From positions 1 to 64,000 of the forward strand of contig JAXMBS010000013.1 of NCBI GenBank assembly GCA_046349775.1: a stretch of DNA of 64,000 bases. Reading direction: 5' to 3'. The translations under genes and the position numbers were made by a program. Numbering within the stretch: position 1 is the stretch's first letter; each line of letters begins with the position of its first letter. The stretch comes from JAEUIG01 sp046349775 (GTDB taxonomy: Bacteria > Planctomycetota > Planctomycetia > Planctomycetales > Planctomycetaceae). This document shows positions 36,364-44,789 of the stretch, in pieces. The notes beneath the pieces are model-generated. The model was given only the letters and a program-made list of their open reading frames with translations, ran no database searches and was not told where the DNA came from.

Positions 36364-39300
36364 ATGAGTTCGTCCACGTTGCTGCGCCGCCGCCCCGCGA
36401 CGTCCGCTGAAAGCCTCGCTGCCGCTCGCCAGCAGCTTGTGCTCGAACCCGCGTCCGGGGCCGACGCTCTCCAAACGGTTGTCCTGACCCCAGGACGCTA
36501 CCACCTCGGCTCTGACCCGGAATGCGATATCCACGTTCCGGTTTCCGGCGTCGCCCCGCGGCATTGCCTGATTGTCGTCGGGCCCAGTCGCAGCGTCGTC
36601 AAGTCCCTCGCGCCCTTCACCTGGCTGAATGACGGGGTACTCCGTGAGTCCCCCCTCCGGCCCGGCGACCGACTCATCGCAGGACCGATCGAATGGACCG
36701 TCCGCGACCACGCGCCACCATCGGATCAGCAAGTCCCGGTCGGCGCCGGCGGCTCCGCACCGGAAATCAATGTCCTCCTGGAGGAAGCCACATCACGGGC
36801 TGAACTCGCCGCGGCCGTCCGGCGTGACCGGGATCGACAGGTGCCGGCCGTTCCTCACGACCTGCCCACGACTTCCGCACCCCCTCCGACGCTGGTGCCC
36901 GTCGAAGAGCGCCGCGCCCATCTTGCCGAACTCGCCGCGTCCCTCGTGGCCCGTGAACAGGAGCTGGTCGCCCGCGAAACCGACGTTCGCTGCCAATGGG
37001 ACGAGCTTCAGCAGACCTGGACCGCCGCCCGCGAGTTCGAACGTCTCGCCCAGACCGATCGTGCTGCCGTCGCCGCCGAACGCTCGCAACTCCTCGCCGA
37101 GCGGCAGTCGCTGGCCGCCGTCCGCCACGAGCTGGACGCCGCTCGCGCCGACTTCGACGGCCGTGCCCAGGATCTCGCCCGTCGCGAAACCGACGTCGCC
37201 CGCCGCGCGGACGAGGTCGCAACGCTGAATTCGCAGCTGACCGCCCGCGCTGCCGAACTGCAGCGCCGCGAGACCGATTCCACGGAACTGCACAGCCATG
37301 CAGTGCAGCTCGACTCCCGTGCTCTGCAGCGTGACGCCGACCTCGTCCGTCGAGAACTCGAGGTGAGTCAGCGCGACCAGCAGTTGGCGCACCGCGAAAC
37401 CGAAGCCGCGCGGCTCGACGCCATTCGCGCACAACAGGCACTGGACATCGATCAGCGCGGCTTGGAGCTGTCGCACCGCGAGCAGCATCTCGCCGAACGC
37501 GAACGCCTCGCTGCCGAACGCGAGCACTCCCTCGAACAACGTGGGCACGACCTGGCCGACCGTGAACGCCAGGCCGTCGAACGGGACCAGCGCCAGGCCC
37601 ACCGCGACGAAGAACTGCACCGCCGCGATCAGGCCCTGATGCAGCGCGACGCCGAGCGGCAACACCTCCTGCAAGCGGCCGCTCAGCGCGAACACGACTG
37701 GACGGCGCGAAGTCGCGACCTGGCCGAACGCGAGCAGTTGCTCGCTCAACGCCACGACGAATGCGCGCACCGCGAGCAGACTCTCGCCGCGCGCGAGACG
37801 CTGCTCGCTCAGCGCGAGTCCGCTTCGACCTCCAGCGACGCCGAGCGCTCCCATCAGTCACACCTGCTGTCGCAGCAGGAAGCCCACTCGCTGCAGCGTG
37901 AACAGGAACTGGCTGCTCGAGAGCAGGAACTGGCGCAGCGGCAGGACGAGCTGACCCAGCGCGAGCAGATGGTCGAGAATCGCGAAGACTCGCTGCGGAC
38001 TCAGGCCGAGTCATGCGCGCACCGCGAGCAGGATCTCGAGTCGCGCGAAACCGCACTGGCGGAACGCGAGTCCGCCGTGGTGTCTGCCGACGCTCGGCAC
38101 TCCGAACACACCCGCCTCCTGTCCGCAAACGAACTCGCGTACACGCAGCGGGATCAGGAACTGCTCGTCCGCGAGCGGCAACTTGGAGATCGCCACGCCG
38201 AGCTCGAAGAACGCGAGCAGCGGATTTCCGACCGCCACCAGGCGCTGCAGCATCAGGCCGATGCGCTCACGCATCGCGAGCAGGAACTTGCCCGGCGTGA
38301 CGGAACGGCCGCCGACCGCATGCAAGCGCTCGACCAGCGCGAGCACGAATTTAGCGACCGGCAGCGCGAACTCGCCGCTCGGGAGTCTCTCCTGGCGGAA
38401 CAGACGGCTCAGTTGGAACTTCGCGCCGCGGAAGAGGTTCAGCGCGCCGACGTCCGCGAACAGCCCCCCGTGAATTCGCTCGGAGGCGACCTGCTCGCCC
38501 GGCAGCACGAAGTCGAATCCGAAGCCGCCCAGCTGCGTGCCGATCGTGATGCTCTGGTCGTGGCACAGCAGGAACTGGAGGACCGTTGGCTGGCGATTGA
38601 AACTGAACAATCGACGCTCAAAGCCGCGCGCAACGAATTGGCCGACGAGCGCTCCCGATTTGCCGCCGAACGGGATGAGTTGCAGAAGCTCCGCTCCGCC
38701 CACGAAGCCGACGAGGCCATCTGGGACAATCGTCGCGCGCTCCTCGACGCCCGCGAGCAGGAACTGGAACGTCGTGCCGCACAGCTCGACGAAGTCGCCG
38801 CCGATTTCGCTGCCCGCACACCGACCGCAGGCGGCCCCAACGCCACGATGTTCCTCGGCGCTCCCCAGCCGGGCCTGGTCAGCCATCCCGATGAAGCCGC
38901 CTGGCTGGCAGCCGCCAAAGCGCTCAATGACAGCGCCAGCAAGGACTTGCTCGACGAACGGTCCGCGCTCGACGCCCTCCGACAGCAGCTGGACGCCGAC
39001 TTTGAAGAGTTCACTAAACAGCGCGACGATTGGACCGCCCAGGTTGCCGCCGATCAGCAACGCCGCGCAGGCTTTGACGCCGATGTCGCGCAGCTTCAAG
39101 CGCAGTGGGAAGAGTTTCGCACTGCCCGCGCCGAACTGGAGACCGAGCAATCCGTCTTCTCCGAACAGCGGCACGAACTCTGTCGCCAGCTCCGCGAGTT
39201 TGCCGAAGCGAAAGCAGCCGCTGCGGTTGTGCCGCCGCCGCCTGGACCTGAGCCGGAGGCCGTTCCCGCGCCCGACCAGTCGGCGTCTATCTTTGGCCTG

Positions 39301-39906
39301 TCCAATGCGGCCATTGTCCCCCCGCCCGACCTATCGGCACCAGCTGATCATAACGCGACCTGCACCGTCGATTTCGCCGACATCATGCGCGCCGAACCTC
39401 CGTCCGACGCGGCACCCGAGTTTGACGCACAACCGGAAGTCCCGGCCGAAGCCGAAGTTGCAGCCGACGAGCAGGCGGATTCTGCGCTTGCCGTCGCGGC
39501 ACAATGCACCGAGCCGCAGGTCGTAGCCTCCGCGGCGGCGCCGGCACAACCACAATGGTGGCCGCAGGCGGAAACCGCCTCGGTCGACTTCTTCAACAGT
39601 ACCGGCGTCTATGACGCCGGGTTGGAGCTGGCTGAGGACCGTTTCGAGAACGCGGTCGAGGAGACGACGGCCTGGTCTCCGGACAATCTCGTGGATCAGC
39701 GCGATCCGCAAAGCCAGGGGCTGGCAGAGAGTCTCGCCAAGCCGGCCAATGAGCCGCCGCCGCGCGAAACCGACTCGATCCTCGCGGCTCCGCTCGCGTC
39801 TCGCCGATATGTTCGGCCTCTCACGGAACTCCGTCAGCCGCAGTTCGATTCCCAAGCCGGACCTCGCCTCGCCAGAGGTTCAGGACGACCCGCAGGCCGA
39901 GTTTGA
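36364..39906 (+). CDS. FHA-domain protein with very long coiled coil
   Basis: 1180 residues as read. Residues about 25-110 form an FHA domain (YHLGSDPECDIHVPVSGVAPRHC), a phosphothreonine reader. Residues about 140-1010 are an almost unbroken coiled coil rich in AHREQELAAREQELAQRQ-type repeats. A Pro/Ala-rich, acidic end follows. Near 39790 the frame shifts: the true C-terminus is in the overlapping frame with two membrane helices (next entry). The kinase at 18-19 kb is the sort of partner an FHA reader may follow. Function is unknown. Confidence 0.85.
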   Translation: MSSSTLLRRRPATSAESLAAARQQLVLEPASGADALQTVVLTPGRYHLGSDPECDIHVPVSGVAPRHCLIVVGPSRSVVKSLAPFTWLNDGVLRESPLRPGDRLIAGPIEWTVRDHAPPSDQQVPVGAGGSAPEINVLLEEATSRAELAAAVRRDRDRQVPAVPHDLPTTSAPPPTLVPVEERRAHLAELAASLVAREQELVARETDVRCQWDELQQTWTAAREFERLAQTDRAAVAAERSQLLAERQSLAAVRHELDAARADFDGRAQDLARRETDVARRADEVATLNSQLTARAAELQRRETDSTELHSHAVQLDSRALQRDADLVRRELEVSQRDQQLAHRETEAARLDAIRAQQALDIDQRGLELSHREQHLAERERLAAEREHSLEQRGHDLADRERQAVERDQRQAHRDEELHRRDQALMQRDAERQHLLQAAAQREHDWTARSRDLAEREQLLAQRHDECAHREQTLAARETLLAQRESASTSSDAERSHQSHLLSQQEAHSLQREQELAAREQELAQRQDELTQREQMVENREDSLRTQAESCAHREQDLESRETALAERESAVVSADARHSEHTRLLSANELAYTQRDQELLVRERQLGDRHAELEEREQRISDRHQALQHQADALTHREQELARRDGTAADRMQALDQREHEFSDRQRELAARESLLAEQTAQLELRAAEEVQRADVREQPPVNSLGGDLLARQHEVESEAAQLRADRDALVVAQQELEDRWLAIETEQSTLKAARNELADERSRFAAERDELQKLRSAHEADEAIWDNRRALLDAREQELERRAAQLDEVAADFAARTPTAGGPNATMFLGAPQPGLVSHPDEAAWLAAAKALNDSASKDLLDERSALDALRQQLDADFEEFTKQRDDWTAQVAADQQRRAGFDADVAQLQAQWEEFRTARAELETEQSVFSEQRHELCRQLREFAEAKAAAAVVPPPPGPEPEAVPAPDQSASIFGLSNAAIVPPPDLSAPADHNATCTVDFADIMRAEPPSDAAPEFDAQPEVPAEAEVAADEQADSALAVAAQCTEPQVVASAAAPAQPQWWPQAETASVDFFNSTGVYDAGLELAEDRFENAVEETTAWSPDNLVDQRDPQSQGLAESLAKPANEPPPRETDSILAAPLASRRYVRPLTELRQPQFDSQAGPRLARGSGRPAGRV

Positions 39907-40612
39907 ACAGGGCCAGTCGCCACATCCCGCAGACGCCGCCACGCCGCCGCAGGGTCAGTCGCCGGCACGACCGGCCGTCCAGTCTGCTTCATCCGCTCCC
40001 GCGCACTCCGAAGACGTCTCCATCGAAGCCTACATGGAGCGGCTGCTCGCCCGCTCGCGACCTCATTTGGAGGTGCCGAAGGACCTGCTCGCCGACGGGC
40101 CGTCGCTCGACAATCGTCCGCGCGGCAAAGAGCAGGCCGAAGAAGCCGCGGTGGAGCCCGTCACGCCGCACGTCACCAAGGTGTTCGGACCCGAGGAACG
40201 GGAAGCATTGCGGGCGAACCTCGATTCGTTTCGAGAGTTGGCGAATATCTCCGCCCGCTCCGCCGTCGCCAAGCACCAGTCTGCCAAGCTGCAGAGCGTC
40301 GTCCAAGTCAAGATGATCGTCCTGGTCATCTCCGCCGGTGTCACGCTGGCGCTCTGGATCGCCGGCTGGTTCAGCCCGGTTTCCTATCTCTTTTACACGA
40401 CAGCGGCTGCGCTCGCGACGATTGTCATGCTGGCGGACGTGGTCCGCACCACGCTCGCCATCTCGCAGCTCAAGAGCCTCGAGGCGGCCGGCGAGGCTGA
40501 AAACGTCGCCGGCGAGGCTGAAAACGTCGCCGGCGCTGCCGAAGACGTTGCCGGCGGCCTGCCGCCGCAGAATCCGGAGGCCGAGGTTCCCTCCACACCG
40601 GATGCCGTCTGA
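39809..40612 (+). CDS. C-terminal membrane part of the FHA/coiled-coil protein, split by a frameshift
   Basis: 267 residues from MFGLSRNSV, though the natural protein is probably a continuation of the FHA gene: SRLRSRLADMFGLSR here joins ETDSILAA in the other frame. It contains SIEAYMERLLARSR, FGPEEREALRANLDSFRELANISARSAVAKHQ and two membrane helices (VLVISAGVTLALWIAGW; SYLFYTTAAALATIVMLA). The tail has three 21-base tandem units (GEAENVA). A single indel near 39785-39795 would join the two parts into one 1410-residue protein. Confidence 0.65.
   Translation: MFGLSRNSVSRSSIPKPDLASPEVQDDPQAEFEQGQSPHPADAATPPQGQSPARPAVQSASSAPAHSEDVSIEAYMERLLARSRPHLEVPKDLLADGPSLDNRPRGKEQAEEAAVEPVTPHVTKVFGPEEREALRANLDSFRELANISARSAVAKHQSAKLQSVVQVKMIVLVISAGVTLALWIAGWFSPVSYLFYTTAAALATIVMLADVVRTTLAISQLKSLEAAGEAENVAGEAENVAGAAEDVAGGLPPQNPEAEVPSTPDAV
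40490..40552 (+). repeat. Three tandem 21-bp units in coding sequence
   Basis: ggcgaggctgaaaacgtcgc c occurs twice exactly (40490-40510, 40511-40531) and once with changes (40532-40552). It encodes GEAENVA twice and GAAEDVA. Confidence 0.9.
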
Positions 40613-40634
40613 TCCGAATCAACATCCCCATGAT

Positions 40635-40660
40635 CCGCCGGGTTTGCCCCGGCGGTTTTT
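40635..40660 (+). terminator. Intrinsic terminator after the FHA gene
   Basis: Stem CCGCCGGG (40635-40642), loop TTTGC, stem CCCGGCGG (40648-40655), then TTTTT. It is the clearest rho-independent terminator in the window and lies 23 bases after the stop. Confidence 0.92.
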
Positions 40661-40840
40661 CTTGCGCCAACGACAATTCCCGCCCACCATCGCCCCCGGT
40701 CCACGCTATTTCCACATAACCGGCATAACCGGTTCCCAACGTCGGCAAGCCTATTCTCCGGCTCGCGCGTGCTGATCCCGCCCCCATTTCCCCTCCGACT
40801 TATTGATGCCCGCCCCCGGAACGGTCAGAATCGGTGGAGG

Positions 40841-40938
40841 TGCCTGGTCGCCTGGTGTTTGGTGCTCGGTGGTTCGGGCTCCTCTGCTCCCCTGCTCACC
40901 AGACACCCTGTCCACCAGACGACCAAACACCAAGCACG
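40841..40938. repeat. GGTGTTTGGT-family inverted repeat
   Basis: tgcctggtcgcctggtgtttggtgctcgg (left) faces accagacgaccaaacaccaagcacg (right). The arms are degenerate tandem copies of one word, in opposite orientation, around a C-rich centre. Confidence 0.75.
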
Positions 40939-40967
40939 TCCACCCCAACACGTCCAGGACTGACGTT

Positions 40968-41858
40968 GTGACTAAACGCTTCTCCGGCAAAGTCGCCATC
41001 GTGACCGGTGTCGGTGAGCGCGGCATCGGCGCCGCCATCGCCGAACGCCTCGCCGAAGAAGGCGCCGCCCTGATGCTGCTCTGGAAGGAGCATCCCGGCC
41101 GCGTCCTCACGCGATTGCAGCGTCGCCAGTCCCCCGTGATCGACGCCGAGTGCGACGTCACTTCGCAAAAGGACGTCAACGCCGCGATCGACCAGTGCAT
41201 GTCGAACTACGGCCAGATTGACATCCTCGTCAACAACGCCGGCGTCGAAGGGGCCGCTCCGCTGGAAGATCTCGACGACTCGACGTGGGACATGGCGATC
41301 TCCGTCAACCTCACCGGCGCGATGCGGATGAGCCGCGCCGTCCTCCCCTTCCTCCCCGAAAAGGACGGCGTCATCATCAACATCGCATCGGCGCTTGGCA
41401 TCGCCGGCTGCGGTTCGTTCGCCGCCTATAGCGCGAGCAAAGCGGGCCTGATCGGTTTCACGCAGTCTCTCGCGATGGAACAGGCCGCGAACGGCATCCG
41501 CGCCGTGTGCGTGGCGCCAGCCCTGGTCCACACGCCGATGCTGCATCGGCACATGGACCACCAGACGCCGGAGATCGTCGAACAGATCGACGCCTGCCAT
41601 CCGCTCGGCATCGGCGCCCCGCAGGATGTCGCGAACGCGGTCGCGTTTCTCGCTTCGACCGAAGCCCGCTGGATCAGCGGCATCACGCTTCCGCTGGGGT
41701 GGATGCCCACGTTCGCCCTCCCCGGCGAACCGTTCAGCCGGAAACAGGCCGCCAAGCAACCGGCCGCCAAGCCAGCGGCAACCAGCGGCACGACCGCAGA
41801 GCCGTGCGTAGGGCCGGCGCTGCCGGCCGACACGCTCATGACCGAAACGCGCTTCTGA
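40968..41858 (+). CDS. Short-chain dehydrogenase/reductase
   Basis: 296 residues from the GTG at 40968, with AGGAC upstream. NAD(P)-binding motif is VAIVTGVGERGIGAAIAERL; NNAG is in ILVNNAGVEG; the catalytic serine and YxxxK are in INIASALGIAGCGSFAAYSASK. The substrate is unknown. The last 40 residues are unlike an SDR: an Ala/Lys/Pro tract and then PCVGPALPADTL, encoded by a palindromic repeat (GGCCGGC-gct-GCCGGCC at 41812-41828). So the natural stop may have been overrun by the repeat. Confidence 0.93.
   Translation: MTKRFSGKVAIVTGVGERGIGAAIAERLAEEGAALMLLWKEHPGRVLTRLQRRQSPVIDAECDVTSQKDVNAAIDQCMSNYGQIDILVNNAGVEGAAPLEDLDDSTWDMAISVNLTGAMRMSRAVLPFLPEKDGVIINIASALGIAGCGSFAAYSASKAGLIGFTQSLAMEQAANGIRAVCVAPALVHTPMLHRHMDHQTPEIVEQIDACHPLGIGAPQDVANAVAFLASTEARWISGITLPLGWMPTFALPGEPFSRKQAAKQPAAKPAATSGTTAEPCVGPALPADTLMTETRF
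41811..41829. repeat. GGGCCGGCGCTGCCGGCC palindrome in a gene end
   Basis: A perfect 7-base stem (41812-41818 with 41822-41828) lying in the 3' end of the SDR gene, 30 bases before its stop. Confidence 0.7.
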
Positions 41859-42337
41859 CCCTCATTTGCAGCCTCCTGGAGCGAGGAGTGCAACAATACA
41901 AGGCGCGCGCGTCCGGGTTTCTGTTCTTCTTGCGCGCGCCTTGGGTATTCGTGCGTTCTTCCTGGGTATTCTTGCTCCGCGTGGACCGCCTTCGGCCTCG
42001 TGAAGCGTGGTCGTGACGCCGTGCTCCATCGGTATGCCCCGTGGTTGCGCACGTGCTCCGTGCTGACTTCGGGTCACAGTCGTGCGTCCAGGTGCATTCG
42101 CATTACTGGGGGAGCCAGCTGCGACACCCGCCTATCTGCGTTTCCCAACCGAGCGGCGATTGGGCGACCCGCAGCAAGCGCGATGCTGGCATGGGATCAA
42201 CATCGATTCAAAACTGCGAAGGCCAGGCGTCCGCCGAGCCAGAGCGACAGGACAGCCCGCTCTTCAACGCGTCTTCTCAGAGGTGTCGTCCTGCCCTGAC
42301 GCTGGCCGGGAAGTCTTGCAGCCTCCCTTCTGCATTC
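41859..42337. other. Gene-free stretch
   Basis: About 480 bases between the SDR and radical SAM stop codons. The first 110 bases contain direct copies of TTGGGTATTC separated by cgtgcgttcttc (41940-41974). The remainder shows open frames without coding character; I see no gene, terminator or RNA. Confidence 0.55.
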
Positions 42338-43456
42338 TCACCGCAATGACCGGTATTCCGCAGGGATGTAGTTGCAGTCCGGCTCCTGCGCCAGCATGTT
42401 GCCGGTCACGGCGTACGCCCGAGCGCGGCTGCCACCGCAGACACGGCGGAATTCGCAGACCCTGCATTTGCCCTCCAGGCGTCGGACGTCCCGCAATGCC
42501 TGGAACACCGGCGAGTACCGGTAAATGTTGACGGGATGGTCCGCAGGGAACCGGCCGCATTCGATTGGCAGGAAGCCGCTCGGTTGAATAACGCCCGTCG
42601 AGGAAACGAACATCACTCCCTTCCCGTCGTTCAGGCCGATCGACAGCCCCCTCGGCCGAGGCGCCGACTGGCCGTTCGTGTTGGTCGCCCTGCTGCGCCG
42701 CAGCATCTGAAATCGGCGATAGTGAGGTGCTTCGGTCGTCTTGATGACATACGGCTGTCGTTGTGACTGTTGCCAGAGTTTTTCGAAGACCTCTTCGCAT
42801 CCCGCAGCGTCCAGTCGCGGCAACAGGGCGGCGCGGCCGGTCGGGACGAGGAAGAACACGGACCACATCTCAATGCAAAGCCCGCCGAGCAGATCGGCCA
42901 ACGCGTCGATCTGACCGACATTGTGGGGCGTGACAGTAGTGTTGACCTGCGTCGACAGCCCCACGCCGGCGGCATCGGCGAGCATTTCCAGACTGCGTGC
43001 AAAGCTGCCGGGGGCGCCCCGAAACAGGTCGTGCGTTACGGCGTCGGCGCCGTCGATGCTGACCGCCATGCGGCGCACGCCGGCGTCGTGCAGTCGGCGG
43101 ATGGCGGCTGCGGTCGCCAGCGGCGTGGCACTGGGTGTGATCGCCACATCGAGCCCGGAATCAACCGCATGCTCGATGATGGCGAACAAGTCGCGCCGCT
43201 TGAACGGATCGCCCCCGGTCAGCACGAGCAGCGGCGGCTCCTCGAACTCCGTCAACTGATCGATCAGCATCCGCGCCTGGCTGGTTGTCAACTGTCCGGT
43301 TTCAGGCTCGGGCTGAGCGCTGAGCCCGGCAGTGCTGGCAGGCCAGATCGCGAGCTGTGGTCAACTCGAGAAGAAGCAGAGCCGGGGACCCTGCATTCAG
43401 GTCGCAGCGGCAGGGTGTTGAACCGTGCGCGGCTGATTGCGGCAAATGGCGATCAT
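42338..43456 (-). pseudogene. Radical SAM/SPASM protein, N-terminal frame breaks
   Basis: A clear frame covers 42338-43291. The natural start is the ATG at 43456, which has AGGAG six bases upstream (MIAICRNQPRTVQHPAA); two shifts near 43400 and 43345 separate it from the main frame. The radical SAM region reads LLLLELTTARDLACQHCRA, where the first cysteine of CX3CX2C is arginine. Later are VLTGGDPF and a SPASM-type end with CRVCEFRRVCGGSRARAYAVTG. It resembles TIGR04053-type proteins tied to heme or nitrogen metabolism; neighbours fit. Confidence 0.65.
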
Positions 43457-43591
43457 GTCAATCTCCTGCGGGCGGCGACCCGAAACCGCGACCCTGCAAC
43501 CGACGCCGCCAATGCCATCCGGAAAGCCGACGCGTGGCGCTGCGGATCGGTGCCCATTGGCCTCGGGCGGCACGGTGGGCTGGAGCGCGGT

Positions 43592-44041
43592 TCAGTCTCC
43601 CTCCCCCACGTCTCTCAAGTAGCCATCCAGAACCAAGCGGTTTTCCTCGTGCTGATGCGCCTCGCAACGCTGTACGAAATCGGTGAACTCGACGCCGATC
43701 ACGGCAAACCACAGAGGGGTGCTGTCAGCGTGCCGGAGTTGGCGGATCATGTTCGCGACGGCCGCGAGCATCTGGCGATGCTCTTGTCGCAATCGTTCGA
43801 CGCGGGTGGAGACGGTGGGTTGCATCTCGACGAGTTCATCGAAGTATCCACCCTCCTCTTCGTGGGCAAAGTGCTCCTGGAGCAGATCAGACAGTTCGTC
43901 CATGAGCTCCTTCATGATCGACAGGTGCGTGTCGCTGGGCTTGAGGAGCACCCACTTCAACTCTGCGATCAGGATCTCCAGGCGTTCGTGTTCTTCGTGA
44001 ATCTCAAGCAGAACCGGGGCATCCGCGGTGACACTGAACAT
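43592..44041 (-). CDS. Hemerythrin-domain protein
   Basis: 149 residues, ATG at 44041 with GGAAGGAG six bases upstream. The HHE pattern is present: LEIHEEHERLEIL, LQEHFAHEEEGGYFDEL, RLRQEHRQML and AHQHEENRLVLDGYL, supplying histidine and glutamate ligands for a di-iron centre. Hemerythrin-like proteins bind oxygen or nitric oxide, or shuttle iron. It lies divergent from the Rrf2 regulator and beside the radical SAM gene. Confidence 0.93.
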   Translation of the reverse strand: MFSVTADAPVLLEIHEEHERLEILIAELKWVLLKPSDTHLSIMKELMDELSDLLQEHFAHEEEGGYFDELVEMQPTVSTRVERLRQEHRQMLAAVANMIRQLRHADSTPLWFAVIGVEFTDFVQRCEAHQHEENRLVLDGYLRDVGEGD

Positions 44042-44322
44042 ACTGAACTCCTTCCAGTGCGTGTGGTTCGCAGAAATTGTGGATATCACGATCTTCTAGT
44101 CTATAATTAAAGCCGAGCGTGTTGTTTGATGTCAACCCCGGTCCGCTGCCGAGACGACAGGACAGGCGGAATCGGCCGAATGGGGTGATGCCAACCTGGC
44201 CCCGGGGTCGCGGGAGGGGAAGTGTTGCCTTATGCCGTATAATTGTATCTCATTGTCGTGAATTCATAGGATGTGCGATGATTACGGCATCCTTGCCTGT
44301 CTGGTAACACTCGAAGATCGAA
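44042..44322. promoter_or_regulatory. Divergent AT-rich control region, hemerythrin / Rrf2
   Basis: The most AT-rich stretch of the window. TATAAT occurs at 44103-44108 and 44238-44243 on the plus strand, the second 80 bases before the Rrf2 start. No matching -35 box is clear. The Rrf2 protein would be expected to bind here. Confidence 0.4.
44076..44092. promoter_or_regulatory. CRP/FNR-like palindrome upstream of the hemerythrin gene
   Basis: ATTGTGGATATCACGAT has the form ATnGTG-N5-CACnAT, close to a CRP/FNR-family operator. It ends 35 bases before the hemerythrin ATG. A TATAAT sequence lies at 44103-44108. Confidence 0.3.
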
Positions 44323-44772
44323 ATGCTTTCTCAAACAGCCGAGTACGCGTTGCGGGCAATCGTCGTTCTGGCGCGAGCCGCACCCGAGCCCCGCACCAAT
44401 CAGCAACTGGCCGAACTCACGCAGGTGCCGGGCGCGTACTTGCCCAAGGTGATGCAGAGTTTGCGCAAAGCGGGGCTGGTCCGCGCACAGCGCGGCCTGG
44501 GCGGCGGTCTCCGGCTTGCGCGTCCGGCTGATTCCATCACGTTGCTGGAGGCTGTGAATGCCGTTGACCCGCTGTTGCGCATCCTCGAGTGCCCATTGCG
44601 GCTGAAGGACCACGACGGCCGGCTCTGCGCGCTGCATCGCAAAATCGACGAAACTGCCGCGCTGGCAGAACGCCTGTTACGTGAAACCACGCTGGCCGAC
44701 ATGCTGAACGACATCGACGGCCCGGCCCCGCTGTGCCAACGCAGCCCGGAGGCGCTGGTGTCGCTGACTTGA
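44323..44772 (+). CDS. Rrf2 family transcriptional regulator
   Basis: 149 residues. The winged-helix opening MLSQTAEYALRAIVVLARA, NQQLAELTQVPGAYLPKVMQSLRKAGLVRAQRG and GGGLRLARP are diagnostic. Three cysteines lie in the back half (ECPL, LCAL, LCQR); their spacing is not the canonical NsrR/IscR pattern, so iron-sulfur sensing is plausible but not proven. It is 17 bases ahead of RIC and divergent from hemerythrin, as expected for an NsrR-like controller of nitric-oxide defence. Confidence 0.92.
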   Translation: MLSQTAEYALRAIVVLARAAPEPRTNQQLAELTQVPGAYLPKVMQSLRKAGLVRAQRGLGGGLRLARPADSITLLEAVNAVDPLLRILECPLRLKDHDGRLCALHRKIDETAALAERLLRETTLADMLNDIDGPAPLCQRSPEALVSLT

Positions 44773-44789
44773 AACCGGAGACGCGATCC

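Larger units (their letters stand above)
40613..40967. other. Gap with terminator and word repeats
   Basis: Holds a strong intrinsic terminator (40635-40660), a short cataaccgg direct repeat (about 40712-40734) and a large GGTGTTTGGT-family inverted repeat (40841-40938) ending just before the SDR start. No gene. Confidence 0.7.

Noticed and set aside
41859..42337. Small proteins in the SDR / radical SAM gap
   Set aside because: Several open frames overlap on both strands without ribosome binding sites, hydrophobic segments or family motifs.
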